Shown one piece after another: positions 30,111 to 39,844 of a DNA stretch of 64,000 nt. Source of the DNA: Shewanella japonica (lineage in GTDB: Bacteria > Pseudomonadota > Gammaproteobacteria > Enterobacterales > Shewanellaceae); assembly GCF_002075795.1 (NCBI RefSeq), contig NZ_CP020472.1, positions 2,587,001 to 2,651,000 on the forward strand, written 5' to 3'. A program made the translations under genes and the position numbers. Under the pieces are notes generated by a model that ran no database searches, was not told where the DNA came from, and saw only the letters and a program-made list of their open reading frames with translations. Positions within the stretch are counted from its first letter, which is position 1. Each line of letters opens with the position of its first letter.

Positions 30111-30600
30111 TGGCCAAATTAACTATGCCACTACAGTTGCCACCCTTTGAGTTCAGGGATAAGTTTATCTGTCACGCTGTTAATCGTACCGCCTGAGACG
30201 TTTATACTATACATATCCTCAACGTGTTTAATGATATCTCGCTAGCTCATATCCATACTCAACATTGAGAGGGTTTTAGGTCTATATCATCTGTTAGTAT
30301 TGTTTGCCTCTTCTTTATGCGCTGTGGCTCGACAGTAACATTTCTATCTCTGTGAGTATCAAGCTCAAAGCTTCCTTAATGCTGTTTGATTGTCTTGGAT
30401 GTTTTACCGTACTTGACCGTACTTGCAAGTGGGGTGAGACTCACTTTCTATGTGATGCTCTAACTCGGCTGTCAGAGCGGCTTCGGTGAATTGCTTGATA
30501 AGCCGGGCCAAGTACACTGTCTTTGCCCGTCAGGCTTTTTCCTGCTTGGAGCGCTATAAGCGCTTGGTCAACATCAAATGGTTGAGTAATGTGTCATTCC
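30111..30600 (-). pseudogene. IS256-family (mutator type) transposase remnant
   Basis: From about 30597, frames on the minus strand read QPFDVDQALIALQAGKSLTG, then LIKQFTEAALTAELEHHIES, and after frame changes RDIIKHVEDMYSINVSGGTI with NSVTDKLIPELKGWQL, the order of the N-terminal half of IS256-type transposases. It has several frameshifts and lacks the catalytic C-terminal half. Confidence 0.8.
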
Positions 30601-30666
30601 TGTTTTGGATATTCTACTGAAATGACACACAATGATGAACACAACAATATATGTTTTAACCAGTGA

Positions 30667-31860
30667 TTATTTAACAATGGCATCAATTGTAATAGTAACC
30701 TTGCCTTGATAACTTGTTCCTGAATGATCCTTATATACCCTTTCACTTTCACCTGCTAACGTCGACATTTTAATCTCACCACGACCACGATAATCTATGC
30801 CGGAGCTACTTTTATTTGCTAACACAACTAAATCATGATTCGGTTTAAATTTAATATCTTGAGTTTGGCCAGAGTCCGTAATATGTGTTTGAGGGAGATC
30901 AATGACTATATCAAAAGGCAACAAATCACCGCTATCAGATTTGGTAGCACAACTATCTGCTGAGCTATATTCACATGTTAAAGACCAGGTATTGTTTGAA
31001 TTCGACTCATATTGAAAATCAGCTTCCGCTTCCAAAATTTCAGGATATTGGCCCGTCATAAGATAACTACTTTTCGCATCATCTAATTTAATGAATTTAT
31101 CTGTGGTGAATGTTGTCACAACCGGCATAGTTGCTTCTACTTGTATCGTTATAATTGGATTAGTAACCGTTGCAGGAAACGCCCCACCAGCATTAATGCT
31201 TAGATCACAGGCATTTAGTGTCCCGCATACTGTATAAGTTTCAGGTTCAAGTAAGGTATAAACACCAGCTTTCACTCTCTCTATAGGTTCCTCTGTAATA
31301 TCAAGAGTCAACAAGAAATACGACAAAGATGACATAAGTTCCTCAGACAATTTAGATTCTCCAAAATTTACCGCTGCTGAATAATCAACAATGCACTCTA
31401 CCCTCTCCTTAGAGACTCCTCCTATAGGGTACCAATACCTTTGGGTTCTAGTTTGGCTAGTTCCGTCCCAGCCTTCTGTCCCAAAAGTATTGGTGCAATT
31501 AGTTCCAATCATTTTATAAGGTAAAAGAAAATAATTAGGGAAAAAGAGTCTAGATATATATAATTCCGCGTTTATAATATCACTATTCTGATTCACAAGT
31601 TGGACTTTACGATGCACCGCATCTTTGCTAATAACAAATCTAGGCCAACCTTGATCAGTATCCGAATCGAAATAGTCAGTGACAACATCCCCTTTATTTA
31701 TCGGCCCTTGTAAAATTTTAGCATTAACACTGACGAATGATTCAACACTGTCTGTCGTGTCTAAATTAAGTGTAATTAGTTTTGACGTTGCATTTGCTTG
31801 ACTGAAAAAGCAAAAAAAGCTGAATACTACAATTGGTACTGAATTTATCATTTTTTTCAT
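30667..31860 (-). CDS. Class 5 fimbrial minor (tip) subunit, CfaE/CblD-like
   Basis: 397 residues from the ATG at 31860 (MKKMINSVPIVVF); a longer frame to 31881 has no ribosome-binding site. The signal peptide ends near ANA. The two-part layout is a ~200-residue N-terminal domain with Cys residues (likely adhesin) and a C-terminal pilin-like domain ending YQGKVTITIDAIV, as in CfaE/CblD tip proteins. Position as last gene after pilin, usher and chaperone agrees with CFA/I-type operons. Such subunits start pilus assembly and bind the receptor. Receptor unknown. IS256 relic lies directly downstream. Confidence 0.72.
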   Translation of the reverse strand: MKKMINSVPIVVFSFFCFFSQANATSKLITLNLDTTDSVESFVSVNAKILQGPINKGDVVTDYFDSDTDQGWPRFVISKDAVHRKVQLVNQNSDIINAELYISRLFFPNYFLLPYKMIGTNCTNTFGTEGWDGTSQTRTQRYWYPIGGVSKERVECIVDYSAAVNFGESKLSEELMSSLSYFLLTLDITEEPIERVKAGVYTLLEPETYTVCGTLNACDLSINAGGAFPATVTNPIITIQVEATMPVVTTFTTDKFIKLDDAKSSYLMTGQYPEILEAEADFQYESNSNNTWSLTCEYSSADSCATKSDSGDLLPFDIVIDLPQTHITDSGQTQDIKFKPNHDLVVLANKSSSGIDYRGRGEIKMSTLAGESERVYKDHSGTSYQGKVTITIDAIVK

Positions 31861-31939
31861 ATATATCTCAATACTAAACAATCAACCACATAAAAGACTA
31901 AAAAAGTTAATAAAGTTTGAATTCCAATAATTGAAACGA

Positions 31940-32638
31940 TTACAGTTCCCATTTTTTACTCTTCTCTCCTTCATTGATTCTTAATTTCACCACTTCACCT
32001 GCAAATTTATAAACACTACCAGGGCGTAACAAGAATCGACCTTCTGACTTGCATACCTCCCCTTTGCAGGACTTTAGTTGGTCAATAATAACCATTGAAT
32101 TTCCGCTATTAGTAACAACCACTTCTTTACCCTTTCTTTCTACATTGGTGTCATATTGCTTTTTAATTGGGTCAATATAAAATATGGTCCCCATTGCCAT
32201 TTTAATTGTGACTCCGGTCGCTACAACAGCACTGTCTATTTCTTCTTGAGTAAAGCCCAGTTCAATTTTCGGTGAGATTGGCGTAAAACGTACTCTGTAT
32301 ATTTTCAGTTTGTCACTTGGTTTAGAAATAACTCTAAAAGGTACCGTACTCAGTGGAGGTATCACGATACGACTCGGACTGATGACTAAATCTGTAGGAT
32401 CTGATAGTGCAATTTCATCAAACTTTGCGGTCTCTTTATTAAAATGTAGTTCAGAAACGCTGACTTTTACAAAATCACTTTCGGTTTCAGAGATGTTAGT
32501 AATATTTTCCAATTGGATATTACTTTTGGGGTTAAAATACATATCTCTGAGCTTCAATGTTGCATGACTAGGCCAAGCAACAAATGCTAGCAGTAACACA
32601 AAAATAATCCTGCACTGACTCGGTTTTATTGAACTCAT
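31940..32638 (-). CDS. Class 5 fimbrial periplasmic chaperone (CfaA-like)
   Basis: 232 residues with a signal peptide (cleavage near PSHA, residue 26). It has the two Ig-like domains expected of pilus chaperones, with DPTDLVISPSRIVIPPLSTV (G1-strand region) and IYRVRFTPI. A Cys pair in the C-terminal domain (SCKGEVCKSEG) is as in some alternate chaperones. Its ATG overlaps the usher stop by 4 bases. It should fold pilin subunits and deliver them to the usher. Confidence 0.82.
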   Translation of the reverse strand: MSSIKPSQCRIIFVLLLAFVAWPSHATLKLRDMYFNPKSNIQLENITNISETESDFVKVSVSELHFNKETAKFDEIALSDPTDLVISPSRIVIPPLSTVPFRVISKPSDKLKIYRVRFTPISPKIELGFTQEEIDSAVVATGVTIKMAMGTIFYIDPIKKQYDTNVERKGKEVVVTNSGNSMVIIDQLKSCKGEVCKSEGRFLLRPGSVYKFAGEVVKLRINEGEKSKKWEL

Positions 32639-35336
32639 AATAAAAGGTCTCCAATATAAATTATATTTGCATCACTTGCTTGATTGACGTCAACTAGCAC
32701 TTCTTGGCCATTAAAAGATATCGATGGATATTTTGCACTTACCTGCAAGATAAACACCCCATCATCACCACTGTATGTGTCTGACACATGGTTTTCAATA
32801 TGAACACCACTTTTTGCAGTGTTATTATCCATTAATCGCCCAATAACAGTTACGCTATTCTCAATATCTAGATCGATTGATGCTACCTCATCGATACCTA
32901 CTGTAACTGTCGCCCTATCTTTTGATAATTTGTAGTCTTTTTTATGGATAAAATTAAGCTTAGTCTCTGTAAAGCTCTGCACTGAAACAAAATTATTACC
33001 TTCTTTAAGAGGCTGCATATAACCGTCAACCATTATGTAAAGGTCCCCGTCATCAACTTCACTCTCAACATCAATAATAACTCCTGACGAGTGTTTATTT
33101 TTAGCCATCACAAGGTTTTGTCCATCAGTATACAAAGAACTCGTTAAATTGCCTCCTACGCTAGTCTGATTATCACTTCCACCACCTTGATGTTCCGCAA
33201 ATATACTGCCTTTCATATACTTGTGATCTATATACGTACTCCCTCCGAATCTATACATATTGTTTTCATCAAGCTCGGCTGACAAGTTATAATTATTGAA
33301 GAAACCACCTTGTAAATTTTTCTGATAACCGGCACCCATAGCGCGTATATTTTTACCATCATCATTTCTTGCTGAAAAATCTAAACTGATGTTATCGTCA
33401 GATTCACCAAAGTTCATGTTAAAGCTTACGTAATAAACAGTATCATTTTTATCTAAATAGCTACTATGATTAGCACCGAAAGTAACCGACGGATTAAAGC
33501 CACCAATTTCAAATCTATTTTGATAAGTTATCCCTGATGATATACCTATCGAGTCACCCTCTGTGAAATTCTGGTTGTAATTAATGCCTAAGTTACTATC
33601 TTTATTTAAACGATAAACTAATGATGCTGTGAGTTGCTGTTCTTTTTCTTCTTTTCCTTTATATAAATAACCCATTGATGTAGAAATCGGGCCTTCATTA
33701 TATGTCACTCGAAAGTTTTGATTAAAATAATCATCATATGTACTATCAGAATAAAACGATAAATTTTCAAAACGAGAGTCTAAGTTTAATGACAACGCTA
33801 AATCTTTATCACCTTCATAAATGGTTTTAACACCTGCGTTTAGTAAATTAAAAAAGTTCTTATTGACATAAAAGCTAGCATATATGTTGTCATCACCGCA
33901 GTAAATTGTATCGCAAAAACTGTCATTCACCGGAACACCGAAAGATGCTCCATAGCTAAAATCCTGTTGATTAGCATTATTATATACGAATTTATCCAGT
34001 GTATACTCGGTTCCTGACTTCTCCTTTACTTTAATTGTCACATTATAATTTCCCTTCGGATAGTTTTGTACCGAAAGGCGCTGAATACCTTTATTTAAAT
34101 ATTGCGAATCAATTAACCTTCCGCTGTAATAGACCTCAACATTACTACTATCATTTAGGATTAACACTAAATCGTTATCCTGTGAATAGGCCTGCTCTGT
34201 ATTACTCAAATCAGATTGGTTTGAGAAAAATGCCCCTACAAAGCTCCTGGTTCCATTAAATAAAACACTCTGAGCACCCTGCTCTGCATCGCTTGTTCTA
34301 ATTAAGCCTAAATCAAGCTGATTCATATCAAATGATTTACGATAATATAATGAATCCAATTTTACGTCGAAACTAGAATCTGAATCATAAAAACTATTAG
34401 CTTGTATAGAGCCAAACACTCTATGACCGCCAAGATTAAACATAGCATCAGAATAAATTGATGCATTACTATCTGAAAAAGATGCAAAGCTGTCTAATCT
34501 TGCAGATATCGATTCTTTATTAAAAATATTACTTTCGACTTTTGTATGTTCAACATAGGATAACTCTAAGGTCATCTTTTCTAATGAAAAGTTAACAGCG
34601 TCAAAAATACCACAAGTATCCTTTTTTTACCATCACAATCGATATAATTTATGCCTAATTTTAAGCTATCTTCCACAGCTATAGGTATATCACCTTTATA
34701 AATTTCTTTTAATAATACGCTACCGTCTTGTGATACTTTAAAAAGGCCTAAACTCGATAATTCATTATTTACTAATACCTTTATAACCATTGGCATTTCA
34801 AATAATTCATCATAAAATTGTTTAACACTCTGTTTAGATTTTAACATAGAGGGACTTTGCTTTTGCCCTTTATCTTTTACATTACTTGTTTGAAAACCTA
34901 TAGCCTCTGCTACTTGTGGTTTTATTGTTGCTTTGGTTTTGTCAACAATTTGAATACGGGGTTCTGATTCAGCTTTTATTTCAGTAATTGGTTGCTCAGC
35001 TTTTTCATATTTAGAAACCGTTTCCCTTTGAAATACTGTTTGATCTTCCACTGAAAGCGCAGTTTTTATAGTTGTTTCTGCTTGTTTAGCTTCTTGAAGT
35101 TTTAGTGTTGTTTCTGTATTTACTCCTATTTTACTTTGAGCTTGAACTGTCACATTAGTGCCCCCAGTATTTTTTTTAAATACAATACTTTCAACAGTTG
35201 GCTCAGCGCTTTCAATTTTATTTATGCTAGGTGCCTTATTGATGCTAAAATCCAATAAATAATTATGTTTATTTTCAAATGAATATATTGAAAAGCCCAT
35301 TACAGAAATTAAGGCTAAAGTTATTACCCTGTTCAC
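32635..35336 (-). pseudogene. Class 5 fimbrial usher split by a frameshift at an A7 run
   Basis: Two frames together make one usher (~890 residues, the normal length). The upstream frame (35336-34581, 251 codons) has a hydrophobic start, an unusual ~130-residue Lys/Glu/Thr-rich linker, then the usher N-terminal domain (FYDELFEMPMVIKVLVNNEL). It reads INYIDCDGKK and then leaves frame at GGTAAAAAAAGG near 34620-34630. A -1 change there continues as KKDTCGIFDAVNFSLEKMTL into the downstream frame (34575-32635), which holds the beta-barrel, plug and C-terminal domains. It may be a true pseudogene, a phase-variable homopolymer, a slippage-expressed gene, or a sequencing error. Confidence 0.8.
34619..34632 (-). 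other. A7 homopolymer (frameshift site) in the usher gene
   Basis: On the coding strand GGT-AAA-AAA-AGG. Moving one base back after the second AAA gives AAG-GAT-ACT and restores the usher frame through to the 32635 stop. AAA codons with a following A allow lysyl-tRNA re-pairing, and runs of A also permit polymerase slippage. Confidence 0.75.
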
Positions 35337-35570
35337 ATATACACCTTCATTTAATTACACCTAAAAAATTAAAACTTGCTCAATCATCACCATTAAATAA
35401 ATCAAGATTCAAATTAAACATTCCGCATAATGAATATATCAAGATTGAGATAGTGAGCTTTGCAACAATAATTTTTAATAGGAAAGAGAAACAACTTTAT
35501 AAACAACAGTAATTCATGAGTTGCTTTATTAATTTAATAAATACATTTTTACTCGGCGAATTTATCACAT

Positions 35571-35595
35571 AGATAAATCTAATAAAGATTTATCT
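35571..35595. other. Perfect inverted repeat between last pilin gene and usher gene
   Basis: AGATAAATCT-AATAA-AGATTTATCT, a perfect 10-bp stem with 5-base loop, about 33 bases downstream of the pilin 3 stop. No T-run follows on the minus strand, so more likely an mRNA-stabilising or attenuating hairpin than a plain terminator. Confidence 0.55.
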
Positions 35596-35627
35596 ATATG
35601 ACTCTTCTCATTCAGGTTTAAAAACTA

Positions 35628-36128
35628 TTACACTTCTGGCACTACTGCTTCAAAACTTAATGATACCGTTGAAGTAAATGAACCAGTTTGACCAGCAGTA
35701 GGCTCGGCTGGAGTAAGTGTTAATACCTGTGAGCCTTCCTCATTATCTGACCCGCCGACAATTTCAACAGGGTTAGCCTGAGTAATAGCCTTACCATCAA
35801 TATCAACCACCATGGCAATCTTTTCAGCACCGCCATCCCAAAGTGACGCATCTTCATTCAGTTCTGCAGTGATACCATTCAGTGCATTACCCTTTTTATA
35901 CGAAAACGTATACGATAAAGGTTCAAGCTTTGAATTAAGAAGATTATATTCCATTTCTTGTACCCCACTAATTGGCGAAGCGGGTCTATAATGAAAATCA
36001 GCTGCAGGAATTTCTGCAGAAACTTCAATCTCTGTTGTTTCTGCTGCCATTACACCTGAAGATAAAAAGATATTCATAACGCCAAAACTGGCAACCGCAA
36101 CTAATTTATTAACACTTAACACTTTCAT
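35628..36128 (-). CDS. Class 5 fimbrial major pilin, copy 3
   Basis: 166 residues. The signal peptide MKVLSVNKLVAVASF... ends SSGVMA, followed by the mature start AETTEIEVSAEIPAADFHYR. The C-terminus has PAEPTAGQTGSFTSTVSLSF, which matches the CS1/CFA-I pilin ending. It differs from the other two copies by two extra C-terminal residues (EV) after AVVP. It is the promoter-distal copy, nearest the usher gene. Subunits should be joined by donor-strand exchange using the N-terminal strand. Confidence 0.82.
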   Translation of the reverse strand: MKVLSVNKLVAVASFGVMNIFLSSGVMAAETTEIEVSAEIPAADFHYRPASPISGVQEMEYNLLNSKLEPLSYTFSYKKGNALNGITAELNEDASLWDGGAEKIAMVVDIDGKAITQANPVEIVGGSDNEEGSQVLTLTPAEPTAGQTGSFTSTVSLSFEAVVPEV

Positions 36129-37029
36129 ATTTACTCACCTTATATAAATCACAAAAAAAACAACCGAATTCAACAATAGATTATTTAACCCATAGCCAAA
36201 TTATATAATTTAATTACATGCAAACTTAATAGCACACAAAGAATAGACAAAAACCAAAATGCTAACTTTAAATAATTTTCACCCCACTAATTTATAAATT
36301 ATTCACCACTCATCAGCACTGAACAAACAATTTATGGCACTACTGCTTCAAAGCTTAATGATACCGTTGAAGTAAAAGAACCAGTTTGCCCAGTAGTTGG
36401 CTCAGCAGGAGTAAGTGTTAATACCTGTGAGCCTTCCTCATTATCTGATCCGCCGACAATTTCAACAGGGTTAGCCTGAGTAATGGTCTTACCATCAATA
36501 TCAACCACCATGACAATCTTTTCAGCACCGCCATCCCAAAGTGACGCATCTTCATTCAGTTCTGCAGTGATACTATTCAGTGCATTACCCTTTTTATATG
36601 AAAACGTATACGATAAAGGTTCAAGCGTTGAATTAAGAAGATTATATTCCATTTCTTGTACCCCACTAATTGGCGAAGCGGGTCTATAATGAAAATCAGC
36701 TGCAGGAATTTCTGCAGAAACTTCAATCTCTGTTGTTTCTGCTGCCATTACACCTGAAGATAAAAAGATATTCATAACGCCAAAACTGGCAACCGCAACT
36801 AATTTATTAACACTTAACACTTTCATATTTACTCACCTTATATAAATCACAAAAAAAACAACCGAATTCAACAATAGGTTATTTAACCCATAGCCAAATT
36901 ATATAATTTAATTACATGCAAACTTAATAGCACACAAAGAATAGACAAAAACCAAAATGCTAACTTTAAATAATACTCACCCCACTAATTTATAAATTAT
37001 TCACCACTCATCAGCACTGAACAAACAAT
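36129..37029 (-). repeat. 698-bp tandem duplication unit of pilin gene plus spacer
   Basis: The unit pilin gene plus ~203-bp spacer is repeated with a period of exactly 698 bp across 35628-37524. Spacers differ by only a few bases. Such long near-identical direct repeats recombine readily, so copy number may vary. Confidence 0.9.
36332..36826 (-). CDS. Class 5 fimbrial major pilin, copy 2
   Basis: 164 residues, nearly identical to copies 1 and 3. Substitutions seen: NSTLEPL for NSKLEPL, NSITAEL for NGITAEL, KIVMVVDIDGKTI for KIAMVVDIDGKAI, and PTTGQTG for PTAGQTG. Signal peptide is identical to copy 3. It starts exactly 698 bases from the starts of both neighbours, with near-identical ~203-bp spacers, so the array arose by recent tandem duplication. 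Confidence 0.82.
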   Translation of the reverse strand: MKVLSVNKLVAVASFGVMNIFLSSGVMAAETTEIEVSAEIPAADFHYRPASPISGVQEMEYNLLNSTLEPLSYTFSYKKGNALNSITAELNEDASLWDGGAEKIVMVVDIDGKTITQANPVEIVGGSDNEEGSQVLTLTPAEPTTGQTGSFTSTVSLSFEAVVP

Positions 37030-37524
37030 TTATGGCACTACTGCTTCAAAGCTTAATGATACCGTTGAAGTAAAAGAACCAGTTTGACCAGCAGTTGGCT
37101 CAGCAGGAGTAAGTGTTAATACCTGTGAGCCTTCTTCATTATCTGACCCGCCGACAACTTCAACGGGGTTAGCCTGAGTAATAGCCTTACCATCAATATC
37201 AACCACCATGGCAATCTTTTCAGCACCGCCATCCCAAAGTGACGCATCTTCATTCAGTTCTGCAGTGATACCATTCAGTGCATTACCCTTTTTATACGAA
37301 AACGTATACGATAAAGGTTCAAGCTTTGAATTAAGAAGATTATATTCCATTTCTTGTACCCCACTAATTGGCGAAGCGGGTCTATAATGAAAATCAGCTG
37401 CAGGGATTTCTGCTGAAACTTCAATCTCTGTTGTTTCCGCCGCCATTACACCTGAAGATAAAAAGATATTCATAACGCCAAAACTGGCAACCGCAACTAA
37501 TTTATTAATACTTAACACTTTCAT
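37030..37524 (-). CDS. Class 5 fimbrial major pilin, copy 1 (promoter-proximal)
   Basis: 164 residues, with MKVLSINKLV for MKVLSVNKLV and PVEVVGG for PVEIVGG relative to copy 3. It is the first gene of the fimbrial operon (pilin x3, usher, chaperone, tip subunit). The upstream sequence 37525-37720 differs from the inter-pilin spacers and should hold the operon promoter. The gene dosage of three pilins agrees with the need for many shaft subunits. Confidence 0.83.
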   Translation of the reverse strand: MKVLSINKLVAVASFGVMNIFLSSGVMAAETTEIEVSAEIPAADFHYRPASPISGVQEMEYNLLNSKLEPLSYTFSYKKGNALNGITAELNEDASLWDGGAEKIAMVVDIDGKAITQANPVEVVGGSDNEEGSQVLTLTPAEPTAGQTGSFTSTVSLSFEAVVP

Positions 37525-37719
37525 ATTTACTCACCTTATATAAATCAAAAAAAACATATTCAACAATAGATTATTTATAATCTATGTTTGAATTATATAA
37601 TCCATTAACACCTAGGTGACATAGCAGAATAAAACCTGCCATAGATTAAAATGCTAATTTCAACTTTCGCTATTAAAATTTGATAAATAACTTAGCTTGA
37701 ACCAATCATAATCCTATGA

Positions 37720-37805
37720 AAATGTCACCTTAAAAATTAATAATACTGTCTGGGTAAACCCTACTAGGTTAATTACAGCAGACGAGCTTAGGGTTAACAC
37801 CAGTA
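37720..37805 (-). pseudogene. Decayed fourth pilin fragment (C-terminal end)
   Basis: On the minus strand a frame reads VLTLSSSAVINLVGFTQTVL then LIF, alignable to the pilin end VLTLTPAEPTAGQTGSFTST with following VSLSF. Base-level similarity to the pilin 3' ends is visible. No N-terminal part remains. It suggests the array was once longer. Confidence 0.45.
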
Positions 37806-37979
37806 AATTTACACCCATCCTTATTTCACCAAAAAATCACTTCCACAAGCATAGCCTTGGTATTGGTTTTAATCGTTTATATTGCGCCATCGATTTCTTA
37901 CTCGCTCTGTAATGCTCTAATTCGAACGGACACTAGATTTTGAGTCAGTATGGTCTAATAATTAAGAGGTCGTTATTAG

Positions 37980-38660
37980 TCTAAAAAATCACATAAGAGT
38001 TATCCGCAAGCTTTTGAAGTTGAAGTTGTATTGATGGTGCTAGAACAAGGTTATAACGTTGCTGAAGCAGTACAGTGACGTTTTTATAAGGTGACTACAC
38101 AGCGTAAACACTCCGGTTCAGTGGCTGACAACCTTTTAAACATGAACTTTACCCCTGGATCAGCTAATCAGATTTCGGTAGGTGATGTAACGTATTTAAA
38201 GACGAGTAAAGGCTCGATGTATTTAGCTGTGGTGATGGATTTATATTCACGCCGGATTGTGGGATGGCACATAGACAAACGAATGACCACAGGTTTGATA
38301 TCTAAGGCATTAATGAAAGCCTACAACCAGCTTCGACCGGCCAGAGGGCTGGTATTTCACAGCGACCAAGGCTCACAGTATACCAGCAAGCAATTCGGTA
38401 AGCTGTTATCAACCTATGGTATCCGAGCCAGCATGGGGGATGTGGGTGCATGTTGGGATAATGTCGTCGTTGAACGTTTCTTTGGTAGTTTGAAACACGA
38501 TGGGATTTTTAAAGTTGCTCAACCAACACAGGAATTTATAAAGCAAGATGTGACTACTTACATGAAATATTACAACTTGGAACGACTTCATTCTGCTATG
38601 GTGATCTGTCACCTGTAGAATTTGAGAATTCTCAACTACAAGTGTCCAATTTGGGTTGAC
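37980..38660 (+). pseudogene. IS3-family element remnant with internal deletion
   Basis: An orfA start (KSHKSYPQAFEVEVVLMVLE then QGYNVAEAVQ and stop) runs almost directly into the catalytic part of orfB at 38091-38618: NQISVGDVTYLKT, LVFHSDQGSQYTS and VVERFFGSLKHD carry the DDE residues. The N-terminal half of orfB is absent and the C-terminus ends early (LERLHSAMVICHL). The right end near 38640 has GTGTCCAATTTGGGTTGACC, like IS3-group termini. Confidence 0.85.
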
Positions 38661-38697
38661 CAGTACACTTATATAAATACAATGAGAATAACATTAT

Positions 38698-39612
38698 CTA
38701 TAAGGTTGCATTATTGATAATAAATTCGTGTTCTATTGATTCCTCATCAAAATAGAATTCTTTAGCACTTAGCATATGTAACGTATTTACTTTAAATAGA
38801 ATCCATTTATATTGATGATTATAGAGTTTTACTCCATTTTTAGTCTTAAGCCCTTTACCTACAATTTCTGCTTCAAGCGTATCCAAAATGCTAGCGCCAG
38901 AATCATTACCAGCCCTAATATATATAGATTTTGGGAGTTCACTTACGCTCATCAAAGAATCGAGAATCAAAAGGTTACGATAGATATAAATTTCTTTAGA
39001 GGCACTATAAGTAGTAATTATATATAGAGATGAGCCTTCCTCTAACGATATTTTTTCCTGTACGATTTTAGATAAAGAATCAGCAATAAAGTTATTTTTA
39101 GCTATTATAAATAGCAAGTGCCCCATCAAAACATTATTTGAAGAATGAAACTCATATAACCCTACTTTTTCAATATTTTCATTCATACAATTAAAATTAG
39201 TTAAGTTTAATTTAATACTATTAACCTCTTCCAAGTAATTAGAATAGAAGTTTAATTTCTCTTCAGGGAGCTTTTCGTAAAAGGTTACGGTAACTTTAGA
39301 ACTGGGTAACGCATATGGTGCTTCACTTTTTGAAAAAAGATTTTTATATCGTTTCTCTAGTATTTTTGAGAGCTTACCTGCATATTTTATGTCATCTACG
39401 GTAAGATCACGAATATCATTTAAAGCATCAAAAAATATCAGTAATGCAATTTGCTTTTTCCTAGAAGGTTTAGTGTGACCATTTTCCCATCGAGATAGCG
39501 TTATTTCATCAAGGGCACTGAACATTTCATGATGTGTTTGAATTTGTGCTACAAGCTGTGCTTGAGTAAAACCTGCTTTATCACGAAAGCGTTTAATATG
39601 TTTACCAAACAT
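38698..39612 (-). CDS. XRE-type helix-turn-helix regulator, paralogue A
   Basis: 304 residues from the ATG at 39612 (GGAGAG just upstream). Residues ~1-65 form an XRE DNA-binding domain (FRDKAGFTQAQLVAQI, ITLSRWENGHTKPS). The remaining ~230 residues belong to no family I recognise, though they align loosely with the same region of the divergent paralogue. A shared order of strands and helices hints at a ligand or acetyltransferase-like fold, which is uncertain. It lies beside the fimbrial operon and divergently from the paralogue that begins the phosphorelay operon, so a role in controlling one or both is likely. Confidence 0.75.
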   Translation of the reverse strand: MFGKHIKRFRDKAGFTQAQLVAQIQTHHEMFSALDEITLSRWENGHTKPSRKKQIALLIFFDALNDIRDLTVDDIKYAGKLSKILEKRYKNLFSKSEAPYALPSSKVTVTFYEKLPEEKLNFYSNYLEEVNSIKLNLTNFNCMNENIEKVGLYEFHSSNNVLMGHLLFIIAKNNFIADSLSKIVQEKISLEEGSSLYIITTYSASKEIYIYRNLLILDSLMSVSELPKSIYIRAGNDSGASILDTLEAEIVGKGLKTKNGVKLYNHQYKWILFKVNTLHMLSAKEFYFDEESIEHEFIINNATL

Positions 39613-39844
39613 GATTCTCTCCAAATGTCCCTAACATGACAATTACCAGATACCACTTAAACTAATGTTCATTTGCTGTTGGAGCTAGCACCACCACAAA
39701 AACTTAAGATGTTGAAAAAATGTTAAAAGCCGAATATGGAGGTTAGCACTTTTCTATCACGGTGTAAATTTAATGCTATGTATGTACCTGCTCATTTAAA
39801 TGACAATAAATGCAATTAAGCAACAACATTGGTTTTAGATTTTT

